DNA from: Sipunculus nudus
Taxonomy: Eukaryota; Annelida; Sipuncula; Golfingiida; Sipunculidae
Assembly (NCBI GenBank): GCA_026874595.1
Contig: CM049312.1
Location: forward strand, 66,868,929 to 66,932,928
Length of the DNA: 64,000 nt
Direction: 5' to 3'
A program made the translations under genes and the position numbers. How positions within the stretch are numbered: position 1 is the stretch's first letter; each line of letters opens with the position of its first letter. Positions 25,321-35,159 of this stretch are shown here, piece after piece. Below the pieces are notes generated by a model. It was not told the DNA's origin and did not search any database. It saw nothing but the letters and a program-made list of their open reading frames with translations.

Positions 25321-25933
25321 TGTGCGTTGTCCTTCTGAAAGTATGCTTAACATTTAGACTAACCCACAACAACGTGTCGTGTTACACTGTGAGTCACGCA
25401 AAATAGTTGTGTTTAGACTGATTAATCATGTTGTTTACCAGTGGTCGTGACAAAGATTATGTTAAGGTAAAAACAAACTAGGCAAGTGGAGTATAACAAC
25501 ATACAAAAAAAACCCCACTTGGTACGTTTAAAGGATGATGATATATATATTATTATACGGCTTAACAATAGATACTAGTCTCAAACGTACGGCTTGTTGT
25601 TTTCTGAAAAGGACATTGTACGACAGCGTCTGTATGGTATGTGATATAACGTAAAAAACACGTGACCCACAGTCCAACGGTCTGTAACATGAAAACACCG
25701 CCACAGGGCCTTTTACAGACAAACTATGCACGGGACTTTTCGATACGTAAACATACAGTATTTTATATATGCAGGATACAGACTCACCATTTATCCCACG
25801 TAAGAACGAGACCGGGTTGATGAATTAATAAATCATAGATGTTCCACAATGGTCAATTTCGAACCAGCCCTATCTTAAATAAATATGGCTTTATATTTTC
25901 GGTACGCCCATTTTACATGCCATCATGAAATGT

Positions 25934-25934
<1 letters not shown>

Positions 25935-25991
<57 letters not shown>
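25935..25991. repeat. (AT)n microsatellite inside the viral part
   Basis: About 28 AT dinucleotides, just left of the large inverted repeat. Confidence 0.9.
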
Positions 25992-25993
<2 letters not shown>

Positions 25994-26919
25994 ATACATG
26001 ATAGACTCCATGCTATCGAAATATATTTCACGATCCACCCCGATGCCAGCATTCAGTCATTCTAAGTCTGACTCAGATATTAAATCTGTTATATATATCT
26101 CCTCTCTGGACACGGTTAAAATAGTTCAGGTATCATACGATAGGGGGCGCTGCCTTATACAGCACACTGGTCAACATAACAAAATAGCCCATTGCCGGAC
26201 AACGGTCTACACAACATTTACGAAATATGTGCTAAAATCTTTGGAAAAATATGCTTAAAGCGTTCAACGAGTGACATTTGCGATATCTTTTCCAGTTTGC
26301 GCGTACATCTTGCACAAACGTGAAAACTGCCGCACACCAAAGATTTCAATGTGTCCACAACCCTACTATATAAGCAGGCCGACTCTGTTATTCTATCAGT
26401 TGAGAGCGCTCTATGGGCGCTTTTGGGTCCAAGACGGCTCCCCTGTGGGGGAGGGGGGGGACTTGAGGGGGCAGCCCCTCCCTCTGCCTTATGTCAAGAA
26501 GTGATAGAGTTGTGGGCCTGGGGTCGGTTGTGTGGTTCAAGTCAGAAGTAGACCGGTTGTAGGTTCGGGGATCGCCGGCAGAGGGAAAGAAGGGTCGGTT
26601 GGATGTGAAAGGTCGGTCTGGGTCGTCGAGGTCGGAGGTGAAAGGTCAGTAGGGTTTACCAAGGGGGGGGGGGGAACAGGGGAGTTCTGTGTGGGATCGC
26701 CGGGGGGTAGGAACAGGGGAGTTCTGGGTAGGATCGCCGGGGGGGAGGAACAGGGGAGTCCTGGTTGGGATCGGAGACACATGTGAATGGTTAAAGAGTG
26801 TTCATCGAATATCATCGGTACTGGAAAAGCCACAGGTGTGCAACGCATGTCAAAGCACTATGGGATCGTTCAGGGTCTCCGCTTGGACCGAGGCCCCTAT
26901 AGAAATTTCTCCACAGGGG

Positions 26920-28215
26920 TCGTGGTGGGGGCTTCGCCCCCGGGGTATATTCTTTGTAGGGATCGATCCCCCATAAAGTATTATCCCCGGGGGCGAAGCC
27001 CCCATCAGCAATTACATGGAAGGCCCGTGGTGGGGGCCTCGCCCCCAGGGGATAATACTTTATGTGGGATCGAACCCAACAAAGAATATACACAGGGGGC
27101 GAGGCCCCCATAAGGAATTACATGGAAGGCCCGTGGTGGGGGCCTCGCCCCCAGGGGATAATACTTTATGTGGGATCGATCCCTACAAAGAATATACCCC
27201 GGGGGCGAAGCCCCCATAAGGAAATATATGGAAGGTCCGTGGTGGGGGCCGCGCCCCCGGGAATAATACTTTATGTGGGATCGATCCCTAAAAAGAATAT
27301 ACACTGGGGGCGAGGCCCCCATAAGTAAATATATGGAAGGCCCGTGGTGGGGGCCTCGCCCCCAGGGGATAATACTTTATGTGGGATCGATCCCTAAAAA
27401 GAATATACACAGGGGGCGAGGCCCCCATAAGGAATTACATGGAAGGCCCGTGGTGGGGGCCTCGCCCCCCAGGGGATAATACTTTATGTGGGATCGATCC
27501 CTACAAAGAATATACCCCGGGGGCGAAGCCCCCATAAGGAAATATATGGTAGGTCCGTGGTGGGGGCCTCGCCCCCGGGAATAATATTTTATGGGGGATC
27601 GATCCCTAAAAAGAATATACACTGGGGGCGAGGCCCCCATAAGGAATTACACGGAAGGCCCGTTGTGGGGGCCTCGCCCCCAGGGGATAATACATTATGT
27701 GCGATCGATCCCTACAAAGAATATACACAGGGGGCGAGGCCCCCATAAGGATTTACATGGAGGGCCCGTGGTGGGGGCCTCGCCCCCCGGGAATATTCAT
27801 TTTACGGATCGAGGCGCCGAAGGCGCCCCCCATACATACATCTGTGTATTGGCGCCTTCGGCGCCCCGATCCCCATACAGTATTCTCCCGGGGGGCGAGG
27901 CCCCCACCACGATCCTTCCATGTAATTCCTTATGGGGGCCTCGCCCCCAGTGTATATTCTTTTTAGGGATCGATCCCATATAAAGTATTATCCCCTGGGG
28001 CGAGGCCCCCACCACGGGCCCTCCATGTTATTCCGTATGGGGGCCTCGCCCCCTGTGTATATTCTTTTTAGGGATCGATCCCCCATAAAGTATTATCCCC
28101 TGGGGGCGAGGCCCCCACCACGGGCCCTCCATGTTATTCCTTATGGGGGCCTCGCCCCCTGTGTATATTCTTTTTAGGGATCGATCCCCCATAAAGTATT
28201 ATCCCCTGGGGGCCC
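26920..28215. repeat. GC-rich tandem array of ~106-base units, inverting at its centre
   Basis: Each unit holds two near-palindromic GC boxes (GGGGGCCTCGCCCCC and GGGGGCGAGGCCCCC) separated by an AT-rich spacer with a GATCGATC core (GGGATCGATCCCT). Units start near 26922, 27022, 27129, 27233, 27338, 27446, 27554, 27659 and 27765. After the central hairpin about four units run in the opposite orientation (27893 to 28215). The open frames across the array on both strands simply translate the repeat and are not genes. Confidence 0.85.
27802..27872. repeat. Central hairpin of the inverted repeat
   Basis: GGCGCCGAAGGCGCC at the left and GGCGCCTTCGGCGCC at the right are reverse complements of each other and each is itself near-palindromic. 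They flank a ~25-base loop and are bounded by GGATCG / CGATCC. This is the axis of symmetry of the surrounding repeat. Confidence 0.8.
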
Positions 28216-28808
28216 CCACCACGACCCCTGTGGAGAAACCTCTATAGGGGCCTCGGCCCCAGGGGAGACTCTGTGGTGATCGGAACGATCCCATTGTGCT
28301 TTGACATGCGTTGCACACCGTTGGCTTTCCCAGTACCGATGATACCCGACGATCACTCTTTAACCATTCACATCCGTATACGAACCACCTAGGACTCCCC
28401 TGTTCCCCCCCCTTGTGACCCCTGTTGACCTTTTACCTCCGACCCGATCCCACTCACAACTCCCCTGTTCCCCCCCCAGGCGACCCCTGCTGACCTTTCA
28501 CCCGATCCCACCTAGGTCTTCTTGTTCCCCCCTCGGCGACCCCTGTTGACCTTTCACCTCCGACCTCGTCGACCCCAACCGACCTTTCACATCCAACCGA
28601 CCTACAACCGGTCCACTTCTGACTTGAACCACACAACCGACCCCCGGCCCACAACTCTATTACTTCTTGGCATAAGGCAGAGGGAGGGGCCGCCCCCTCC
28701 CCCCCTCAAGTCCCCCCCTCCCCCACACGGGAGCCGTCTGGGACCCAAAAGCGCCCATAGAGCGCTCTCAACTGATAGTATAATAGACTCGGCCTGCTTA
28801 TATAGTAG

Positions 28809-29033
28809 CTCTGTGACCTGAATATGTCACATTCACCCGTAAACAAGACAATCAATCATCTCTTGTCTGACACGTTGCGTCCTTGAAAACGTAGCATCTT
28901 GTTTACGTATGTATCAAGCTATCCTGGTTTCATACTGCTCTGTGACCTGAATATGTCACATTCACCCGTAAACAAGACAATTAATCATCTCTTGTCTGCC
29001 ACATCACGTCCTTGAAAACGTAGCACGTTGAAA
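28809..29033 (+). repeat. Two direct copies of a ~100-base repeat with a GTGAC-N8-GTCAC palindrome
   Basis: Copies at about 28811-28905 and 28941-29030 share CTCTGTGACCTGAATATGTC, then CACCCGTAAACAAGACAA, then TCCTTGAAAACGTAGCA. The GTGACCTGAATATGTCAC element is a dyad, suggesting a protein-binding site. Two further copies lie inverted at 30091 and 30222. Confidence 0.8.
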
Positions 29034-29267
29034 GTATACGCTCTAGTTATGCAATGCTCTACACCTGTCACGCTGACATGTACTGGGCTGCAGCACTGAT
29101 TCTTGTACACAATATGAGTCATTCGTTTCGTTTTAACTTGTGGCGTGAAAACATATGCATGACTCGGCAATCTGGTCAAGTGTTATAAACATTCGGTTTT
29201 ACAAGCTCACGTCATATACAATACATCTGTCAAACGCTTGTTCACCATACTTGGCGTCACACGCATC
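29034..29267. other. Short non-coding spacer
   Basis: Lies between the GTGAC repeats and the 3' end of the gene at 29268. No feature is recognised. Confidence 0.4.
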
Positions 29268-29825
29268 TTACGCAGCGTCCTCACTGGTACCAACATCTTT
29301 CGTCTCGACCACCGTTACGTCGTGGTCTATCAGGACAGAAGCAGCCTTCGGTGGTACCTTCCCTTTTTTCATCCGCCTTTTCGCAAACCATGCCATGTAG
29401 TACTGTTGACCAGGTGTGTCGTTCACGGATACGAGACAGGGAAGCCCGTCGTACCTGACACCCAATCTGAAGTGGCGGAGATTGATCTCCCGGGCGTAAG
29501 ACGGGAAACAGTGCCGAACAAACTGTTCTTTCCACCAATCGGCTACGCCCTTGCACATAGTTAATCGGCCGTTGTCGTAATAGTCCTTGTAACAGTCCCA
29601 TTCCCCCCAAACGTGCCGGATGAACCGAGACTGTGCCGGAATGCGGCCGAGTATCCAGTCCCACCTCCTAAACATGGTTTGACAGTGCAGACATTGCCAA
29701 CCATCTTGGGTTGGTTGACCGGTGGGGTCGACGATCTCTTCATCACTAGGCGAGGGCACAGTTTGTGGTGGAGGCGCAGTTGGTAACGGGGGATCTCCGC
29801 ACTGTCCGATGCTCTTCAATGCCAT
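29268..29825 (-). CDS. Accessory protein with Pro-rich N-terminus (paired with gene at 30439)
   Basis: 185 residues from the ATG at 29825; the longer frame begins GTG. The N-terminus (MALKSIGQCGDPPLPTAPPP) is related to that of the divergent gene at 30439 (MASNSTVNCADLPLP). The body is rich in Trp, Tyr and Cys (WQCLHCQTMF, then EWDCYKDYY, then DWWKEQFVRHC), with a CxxC pair that could bind zinc, and ends with a basic patch (KRRMKKGK) and an acidic tail. No known family is recognised. It is probably a viral accessory protein. Confidence 0.6.
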   Translation of the reverse strand: MALKSIGQCGDPPLPTAPPPQTVPSPSDEEIVDPTGQPTQDGWQCLHCQTMFRRWDWILGRIPAQSRFIRHVWGEWDCYKDYYDNGRLTMCKGVADWWKEQFVRHCFPSYAREINLRHFRLGVRYDGLPCLVSVNDTPGQQYYMAWFAKRRMKKGKVPPKAASVLIDHDVTVVETKDVGTSEDAA

Positions 29826-30087
29826 GATAGACTGGGGAATGGCAGCCAGGACCACGTGTGTATTTTAACTGATAACTCCTGTGGCCAGAAGGGGCTGCAA
29901 CACTGGTATGGTTCTGCATGAGACACCGAGAAACTTTTATACGTGGGGTGTAAGTGTGGGGGGGGGGCACAAATAATTCGTACTGCACACGCAACAGACA
30001 TGAGCACAACAGCCACGACACAAACGTCTCTACTGTGTCCGGGAAGTATCACACTCACCGGTTATCAACATGACTGATCAATCCTGG

Positions 30088-30305
30088 TTTACTACGTTTT
30101 CAAGGACGTGACGTGTTAGACAAGGAAAAATGATTGATTGGCTTGTTTACGGGTGAATGTGACGGATTCAGATCACGGAGCAGTATGAAACAACGGTAGT
30201 TCTAACAATACGTAAACAACTTGCTACGTTTTCAAGGCCGTGATGTGGCAGACAAGGAAAGATTAATGAGCTTGTTTACGGGTGTATGTGACGGATTAAG
30301 GACAC
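30088..30305 (-). repeat. Two inverted copies of the ~100-base GTGAC repeat
   Basis: Copies at about 30091-30185 and 30222-30300 are reverse complements of those at 28811 and 28941 (TGCTACGTTTTCAAGG, then CTTGTTTACGGGTG, then GTGACGGATTCAGATCAC). They lie immediately before the gene at 30439 and may act in its control. Confidence 0.75.
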
Positions 30306-30438
30306 AGGACAGACGTGTGTATGACTTGGTGAACGTGTGTGGTTTGTTAGGGCTGCTGCCCGCACAGTGTGATACGACTTTCCTCATAACGTATAAGTTA
30401 CGAGGCACATGGTCCCGGTTTTGATTCCTCGGTCGATA

Positions 30439-30978
30439 ATGGCATCAAACAGCACAGTGAACTGCGCAGATCTACCGCTACCTAACATTGCTTTGCCTCC
30501 TTACAGGCAGGCCTATATACATGAGCCTCCGCCTAGTTACGAGCAAGCCGTCCGCTCGAGCGGCACAGGACAGAATGCGGACTTGCGGGCGCTACTGCAG
30601 AAGTACCCCCACGGCCCAACACATGCGGACGAGATCAGAAAGCGTTACCAGGTGAATGAGAAGTTCGTTAGGAAACTGTCCCGAGACGTGCGACTGCCGT
30701 TTGTGCAGGCAGAGAAACGTGTATTCCTGCACGTCCCCGACGAGGTTCAGTACGCCCTCCACTGGGGAATCATCAGCAAAACCACGTTAGACATCATCAC
30801 GGAAAAGACTCCTGTTTTGAGGAAGCAGCGATCGCAGTTCATGTCGCACATGGAACGACGGCCCCTCGAAGATTGGATCATCCTCGAAGCCATCCTACAT
30901 TACACCGACTCTCCGGACTTGGCTTCTCCAATCACTGAGACAGTGCAAAAACTAGGGTATGACCTGATGCGCTTGTAA
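30439..30978 (+). CDS. Accessory protein with PPxY late-domain-type motif
   Basis: 179 residues from the ATG at 30439, chosen to match the paired gene at 29268-29825. An in-frame ATG also lies at 30409. The N-terminal Pro-rich part contains EPPPSYEQA, a PPxY motif of the kind that binds WW domains of NEDD4-type ubiquitin ligases in membrane-trafficking and budding proteins. The rest is helical and charged (for example HADEIRKRYQVNEKFVRKLS), resembling a small winged-helix or similar fold, but no family is assigned. Two GTGAC repeats lie just upstream, with a TATAAG-like sequence near 30390. Confidence 0.6.
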   Translation: MASNSTVNCADLPLPNIALPPYRQAYIHEPPPSYEQAVRSSGTGQNADLRALLQKYPHGPTHADEIRKRYQVNEKFVRKLSRDVRLPFVQAEKRVFLHVPDEVQYALHWGIISKTTLDIITEKTPVLRKQRSQFMSHMERRPLEDWIILEAILHYTDSPDLASPITETVQKLGYDLMRL

Positions 30979-31156
30979 ATTGCCTCATAGGAACGTTGAC
31001 GTGCTGCAGACGATTAACCGGTACTGTGACATGAATTGCTTTTTTTCGTTTGTTCAGCTCACGTGACCGCCTCGGCTCTTGTGTTCTCCAGTGTAAACAA
31101 GTCGCTTGACACTCCCGCGGTGCATGACTCGTGGTGCATGACTCAGCCTTGAAGGG

Positions 31157-31164
31157 TATTTAAG
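31157..31164 (+). promoter_or_regulatory. TATA-like box
   Basis: TATTTAAG about 50 bases before the ATG at 31214. Confidence 0.45.
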
Positions 31165-31213
31165 CGTTGGCGCGAGGGGGAGTGTGGCAGACACGCTACA
31201 GTCTCTCTACACG

Positions 31214-32164
31214 ATGGATCGCGCCGAGGGGAACGACATGTTTACACTTCAGACGAAAGAGGAAATCGCAGCCCGTGACAAAAGGACAGACAAGCAGATT
31301 GTGCGTCCCATTATGCACCAGAAGCTAAATCGTAAGCAGACCGAGCAAATGATCCACTCCGGACTCGACCGAATGGAAGGAAGACTCAAGAAACACATCG
31401 ACAGCCTGAACAAACGTGTTTCCGATTTGACAGACCGGGTTGAAAAGTTAGAAGAGGGAGCGTCACGTCCTATACAGTCCCAGTGTGATTCTGGACACGA
31501 CAAGAAAAACGAATGTGAACGTAACGATGCCCCTAAAGCAGCAGCAGCAGCAGCTGCACAAACAGCTGAATCACGTGACAAAAAGACCGACAACCCTGCA
31601 CAAACAGCTGAATCACGTGACAAAAAGACCGACAAACCTGCACAAACAGCTGAATCGCGTGAACAAAAGGCCGACAAACCTGATGAAAAGGACGTAGGAG
31701 ATGGAGCATCAGACCTCACCATTCATGTGTTCTTACCGCCCACAAAAAAGTTGGAACAGGAACAGAAGGGAAAACAAGGTGCGGCTAAACAAGGTGCGGC
31801 AAAAACAGATGCGGCAAAACAAGGTGCGGCAAAACAAGGTGCGGCAAAAAAAGGTGCGACTAAAACAGGTGCGACTGCACGCAACCCAGCTCCGACTATT
31901 GTGGAGAAATTTGATGCATTAGTGGAAGGCCCATCAGGAGCTATACCTGTTAAGTTAGCAAATTACTCCAACGGATTGTCTTTTTTTTGTGCATGCTCTG
32001 AATGCCAGCAATGGGTATCTGAAAATCATGACAAACTGGACAAACGTGGGAAGCCTGCAGGGGAATCGCACTCGGGGGTATCTGTGAAAATGACCAAAAA
32101 ACCGTCTGAGAGGCCGTTGGATGTTGCACAGGGAACTGCTGGTCCAAAAAAATCCACAGAATGA
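31214..32164 (+). CDS. Coiled-coil protein with two blocks of tandem peptide repeats
   Basis: 316 residues from the ATG at 31214; the longer frame starts GTG. A predicted coiled coil covers about residues 45-85 (heptads around GLDRMEGRLKKHIDSLNKRV). A 14-residue repeat follows (AQTAESRDKKTDKP, about three copies), then a run of about seven QGAAK-type pentapeptides, and a C-terminal segment with a CACSECQQW cysteine cluster. The low-complexity Ala/Lys blocks are encoded by near-identical DNA units and are likely length-variable. The protein could be a basic nucleic-acid-binding or tegument-like protein, but no family is recognised. Confidence 0.65.
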   Translation: MDRAEGNDMFTLQTKEEIAARDKRTDKQIVRPIMHQKLNRKQTEQMIHSGLDRMEGRLKKHIDSLNKRVSDLTDRVEKLEEGASRPIQSQCDSGHDKKNECERNDAPKAAAAAAAQTAESRDKKTDNPAQTAESRDKKTDKPAQTAESREQKADKPDEKDVGDGASDLTIHVFLPPTKKLEQEQKGKQGAAKQGAAKTDAAKQGAAKQGAAKKGATKTGATARNPAPTIVEKFDALVEGPSGAIPVKLANYSNGLSFFCACSECQQWVSENHDKLDKRGKPAGESHSGVSVKMTKKPSERPLDVAQGTAGPKKSTE

Positions 32165-32234
32165 ATAGAAGATGGATGTCCAGCTGGACAGAGCTGAGGA
32201 CGAATCATTTTGGAGGTAACCTGATGCACAGAAA

Positions 32235-32912
32235 ATGAATCACGCTTTTGCTTCTTTTTGTGATATACAGTTATGGGGCACCGTTTATTCGGCCGACGAT
32301 GATATAAAAGTGTACAAACAAAGAACTAACCCCTCAGACTCGCATGCATTTCGACTGGTCACCATGGCTGTTTTCGTTCACATGTACCCTGCGGCGACAC
32401 ATGAAAATTATGACACGTGCGTCTTGTGCGGATACAGGAAGATGTATGACACTAATCGACCATGCTCTCCTGGAAGCCATCATTTTCCAGGAGAACACAC
32501 CACGCTAGATGAGTCACTGGATTGCCTGTTATGCGTCTGCATCGAACCATTGGACGGATGTGCCTCCTTATTTCATCTGGTAGGTGATATTCGTGCTCCT
32601 CACATCTATGGTGAAATCTTGGGTTACTCCTGTTTTCCTTGTGTGTTTTGCGGATGGCAGTGCGATAGGATGCAGGTGCCGTGTGTAACTGATGTCGAAT
32701 GGAAACGGCTGTTGGGAAAATCGGTCTGGCTTACAGACCTGGCATGCGGTGAAAGACGCGCTAGACGATCTCATGAGGTGTCCCGTTACTGGATGCACAG
32801 GCCTGTAAATGCAGTGACCGTTTTGTACAGGCGCGAGATCGGTTTACCTATACTACAGAACCGTACACGGTACAGGAGTGGATGTACATGTCGAGCGTGG
32901 TCTTCATGCTGA
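32235..32912 (+). CDS. Cysteine-rich probable zinc-binding protein
   Basis: 225 residues. After a short N-terminus the protein has several CxxC or CxC pairs with nearby histidines (CVLCGY, CLLCVC, CFPCVFCGWQC, GCTCRAWSSC), consistent with a multi-zinc fold such as a divergent RING or BIR-like finger. The consensus spacing of those families is not clearly met. It lies 70 bases after the repeat protein on the same strand and precedes another Cys/His protein, so the two may form a local family of regulators. Confidence 0.6.
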   Translation: MNHAFASFCDIQLWGTVYSADDDIKVYKQRTNPSDSHAFRLVTMAVFVHMYPAATHENYDTCVLCGYRKMYDTNRPCSPGSHHFPGEHTTLDESLDCLLCVCIEPLDGCASLFHLVGDIRAPHIYGEILGYSCFPCVFCGWQCDRMQVPCVTDVEWKRLLGKSVWLTDLACGERRARRSHEVSRYWMHRPVNAVTVLYRREIGLPILQNRTRYRSGCTCRAWSSC

Positions 32913-32933
32913 CGTAAGCGTTTCGTACGTGCA

Positions 32934-32940
32934 TATATAA
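32934..32940 (+). promoter_or_regulatory. TATA box
   Basis: TATATAA about 100 bases before the ATG at 33039. Confidence 0.5.
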
Positions 32941-33038
32941 TGTATGTAGTGGTTGGGGTGAGCTCAGACGTCAGTACAGAGTGAGACTGTCAAGGTGATC
33001 ACTTCGTGTGCAGTGTGTCTGCATCCGTGCATACATAT

Positions 33039-33821
33039 ATGAAAATGGATGATATACTAGAGCTGTCCGATGACTACACAAGCATGTTTGAGAAGAAAGA
33101 AGGGGGACGTACTGCTCCGGAGCTAGAGGTTTGCTGCATCTGCGGGGTTTCGGTATCATGCCTCCGCTCGCATGTTGTTGTATCTCATCTGCCTTGGTTC
33201 GCTGACCCGATCTCCGCCTGTTCTGTGTGCAGAAGGAATTTCGGCGACATCTGGCATCGCAAAGAACACGAGGACAGATTCCACGCAGGACGTTCCTGCC
33301 TGCTGCACAAGGACACGTATATATGCTACATGATGCCGTATATGCAAAGCATATGCAGAATGTTGGGATGTTCGTACATGAGCAACCTCCCGCTGCTCGT
33401 GAGAACAAAGGGGTTGCAGCTTACACGTTCCTGTCAGCTTTTAGAAGGTGAGTGTCTGTACTTCGTGTCCTGGACAGGAGAGAGGCGTGGTTTTAAACCG
33501 GAAGACCCGCGTTATCTCAAGGACTGCGCGCACTGGCGTGTGCTGCTACGTCTATTGCACGCAACGAGATGCCTGACAGGATACGCGTCGAGATACTCGA
33601 CTGAATACGCGACAGAGAACACGACGCCTGATGACGCCCATTACTCAGGCAACACATGCACGCGCCCCATCCCTGTCGTATCAACCAGTGCACACGGCAC
33701 CCGTAGAAAACGCTCAAGAGACACTCACGGCGACAGAAAACATAAAACGCGTACACGTAAAAACGCAAGGTCACGGAAACGACGTCACCAGAACGAGCAT
33801 TCCAGTGGAGAAAACGTATAG
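33039..33821 (+). CDS. C2H2-type zinc finger protein with strongly basic tail
   Basis: 260 residues from the ATG at 33039 (a second ATG is at 33045; the longer frame starts GTG). It has an acidic N-terminus, then CCICGVSVSCLRSHVVVSH and CSVCRRNFGDIWHRKEHEDRFH, two fingers with CxxC and H-x3-5-H spacing. A helical middle follows. The tail of about 35 residues is dense in Arg/Lys (KRSRD, KHKTRTRKNARSRKRR), a likely nuclear localisation or RNA/DNA-binding region. It is a plausible viral transcription regulator. A poly(A) signal (AATAAA, 33824-33829) follows the stop at once. Confidence 0.65.
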   Translation: MKMDDILELSDDYTSMFEKKEGGRTAPELEVCCICGVSVSCLRSHVVVSHLPWFADPISACSVCRRNFGDIWHRKEHEDRFHAGRSCLLHKDTYICYMMPYMQSICRMLGCSYMSNLPLLVRTKGLQLTRSCQLLEGECLYFVSWTGERRGFKPEDPRYLKDCAHWRVLLRLLHATRCLTGYASRYSTEYATENTTPDDAHYSGNTCTRPIPVVSTSAHGTRRKRSRDTHGDRKHKTRTRKNARSRKRRHQNEHSSGENV

Positions 33822-33823
33822 AT

Positions 33824-33829
33824 AATAAA
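33824..33829 (+). terminator. Polyadenylation signal
   Basis: AATAAA immediately after the stop codon of the zinc finger gene. Confidence 0.55.
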
Positions 33830-34412
33830 AAAAAAACAGTTTTTATCCAGTCGACGGCCTTTATGTTTTGTTGGAAAAAAGAGCATGGTCTAATTTGATT
33901 TTAAATATAAACGACAGAAATTTAAACGAATGAACATTTCTTCTTAAAACATGACTGAAGGCGACTTAACATTGGTTTTTAAGGACACTGTCCTTTCCGT
34001 CACGTCAAATACTGTGCTTCATCTCAGCGCCATGTGTATTGTTTTGTATGTATGCTTGATTTGCATGCAGTAAAAATATTGTCCTGCTTTAACGGGTGTC
34101 TGTCGTTCTTTACGCATGCCACATTTACACACACACAAACATGAATCACAGACACACACAAACATGAATCACGCACCTGATGAATCGCAACAGGAACAAA
34201 AGGCGGGGGAGCTCCCGGTGTATGTTACGTGCATATGAAGGTTATATGTATGTATGTATGGAAACGTATGGCAGGTATCAGTACGAAAAAAATACTCAAT
34301 AATATCAAAGTTGTGTTTATTTGGTTTTATTACATGCTCCATCACGCAGTACTTCGGTAACAAAACACTGTCAGGTACAATGAAACTGAGAACCATGCAT
34401 GTCCGACCTGTG
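33830..34412. other. Non-coding spacer
   Basis: No gene is supported. It contains a CACACA-rich stretch with a duplicated ACACAAACATGAATCAC word (34131; 34157). Confidence 0.5.
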
Positions 34413-34880
34413 TTACTCTTTTTTGGAGACCTGGACTTTTCCCGGTGTCATTTCGGACAACATCCTGTCCATCTGTGCTAGGTCTTCCCTCATCTCATGC
34501 AACAGTTGCGTCATTTTTTGTAACCTCCCAACCATCACTTCCGCTGTAATTGTTGTCCCGGAACTCTGGGTCTGGTCCGGCGTGTGGCCCGACAATGGGT
34601 TTCGACGTCCTCTCCCGCGACGGCTGAGTGTGCGTGCTCGTGTACTCGTTTCACCACCATCTGTCATGCTTGTGTCAGACTTCTCCGCCTGTTCAAGCGT
34701 AGAACGTTCCTCCCTGCACGTAGCACGGTCCAGTGTGCTGGGGATTATACTCTCATGCGTTGGTTCGCCTTCTCCGATGTACCACTGTACTTGGGAAGTT
34801 TCGTTATGAACGACGTCATTAACATCTTCGGGGTCTTCGTGGGTAACGTAATGCCGAGACCTGCTGAACATGGCACCCAT
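34413..34880 (-). CDS. Small protein with C-terminal coiled coil
   Basis: 155 residues with an ATG start. The N-terminal two-thirds is polar and acidic, with Ser/Thr-rich and Arg-rich patches (RRGRGRR). The last 45 residues form a clear amphipathic helix (heptads across LQKMTQLLHEMREDLAQMD). It is divergently arranged with the IkB-like gene at 35160, with a shared palindromic TATA element between them. No family is recognised. Confidence 0.6.
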   Translation of the reverse strand: MGAMFSRSRHYVTHEDPEDVNDVVHNETSQVQWYIGEGEPTHESIIPSTLDRATCREERSTLEQAEKSDTSMTDGGETSTRARTLSRRGRGRRNPLSGHTPDQTQSSGTTITAEVMVGRLQKMTQLLHEMREDLAQMDRMLSEMTPGKVQVSKKE

Positions 34881-34988
34881 GACACACCGACTTTGCTGTA
34901 TAATGATATAAAGACAACCGAGCGGTTGTGCGTGTCGTCAATCACGACGCCTCCTCCTGTCTGGACCGCACTGAACGAAATGAGTCTA

Positions 34989-34999
34989 GCTTTATAAGC
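34989..34999. promoter_or_regulatory. Palindromic TATA element between divergent genes
   Basis: GCTTTATAAGC reads as TATAAG on the plus strand and TATAAAG on the minus strand, about 110 bases before the gene at 34880 and 160 bases before the gene at 35160. It could serve both. Confidence 0.45.
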
Positions 35000-35159
35000 A
35001 AGCGGGTGACTGGCGTTTGACGTCACATGCCGTGGGCGGAGTCAATGTCGCATGTATTTGCGTTGCACGTGTACAGCTACATGTCGTCAGCCGACGAATA
35101 CTAATAAAACCCACAGTGCAATCGACACGGTCACACTGTAATACAGGCGTGTTTCAGCA

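Larger units (their letters stand above)
25193..26363. other. Sparse region between small gene and inverted repeat
   Basis: No supported gene. It contains the promoter noted above and a TA microsatellite at 25935-25991. Composition is intermediate between the host-like and gene-dense parts. Confidence 0.5.
26364..28808. repeat. Large imperfect inverted repeat (about 2.4 kb palindromic region)
   Basis: The left arm begins with CTACTATATAAGCAGGCC at 26364. Its reverse complement occurs at the right end (to 28808). The arms match in order: the GAGAGCGCTCTATGGGCGC block (26402; 28750-28768), a poly-G/C tract, a block of GGTCGGTTG words (26524-26650; 28555-28640), and a block around TGTGCAACGCATGTCAAAGC (26837; 28297-28317). 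Inside lies a GC-rich tandem array with a central hairpin. The arms differ by many substitutions and indels and have unequal array copy number. No gene is supported inside. A replication origin or a genome-segment junction repeat is the likely role, by analogy with herpesvirus genomes. Confidence 0.85.

Noticed and set aside
26924-28180. Many overlapping open frames of 65-130 codons on both strands
   Set aside because: They translate the GC-rich tandem array; all repeat the same peptide and none has independent support.
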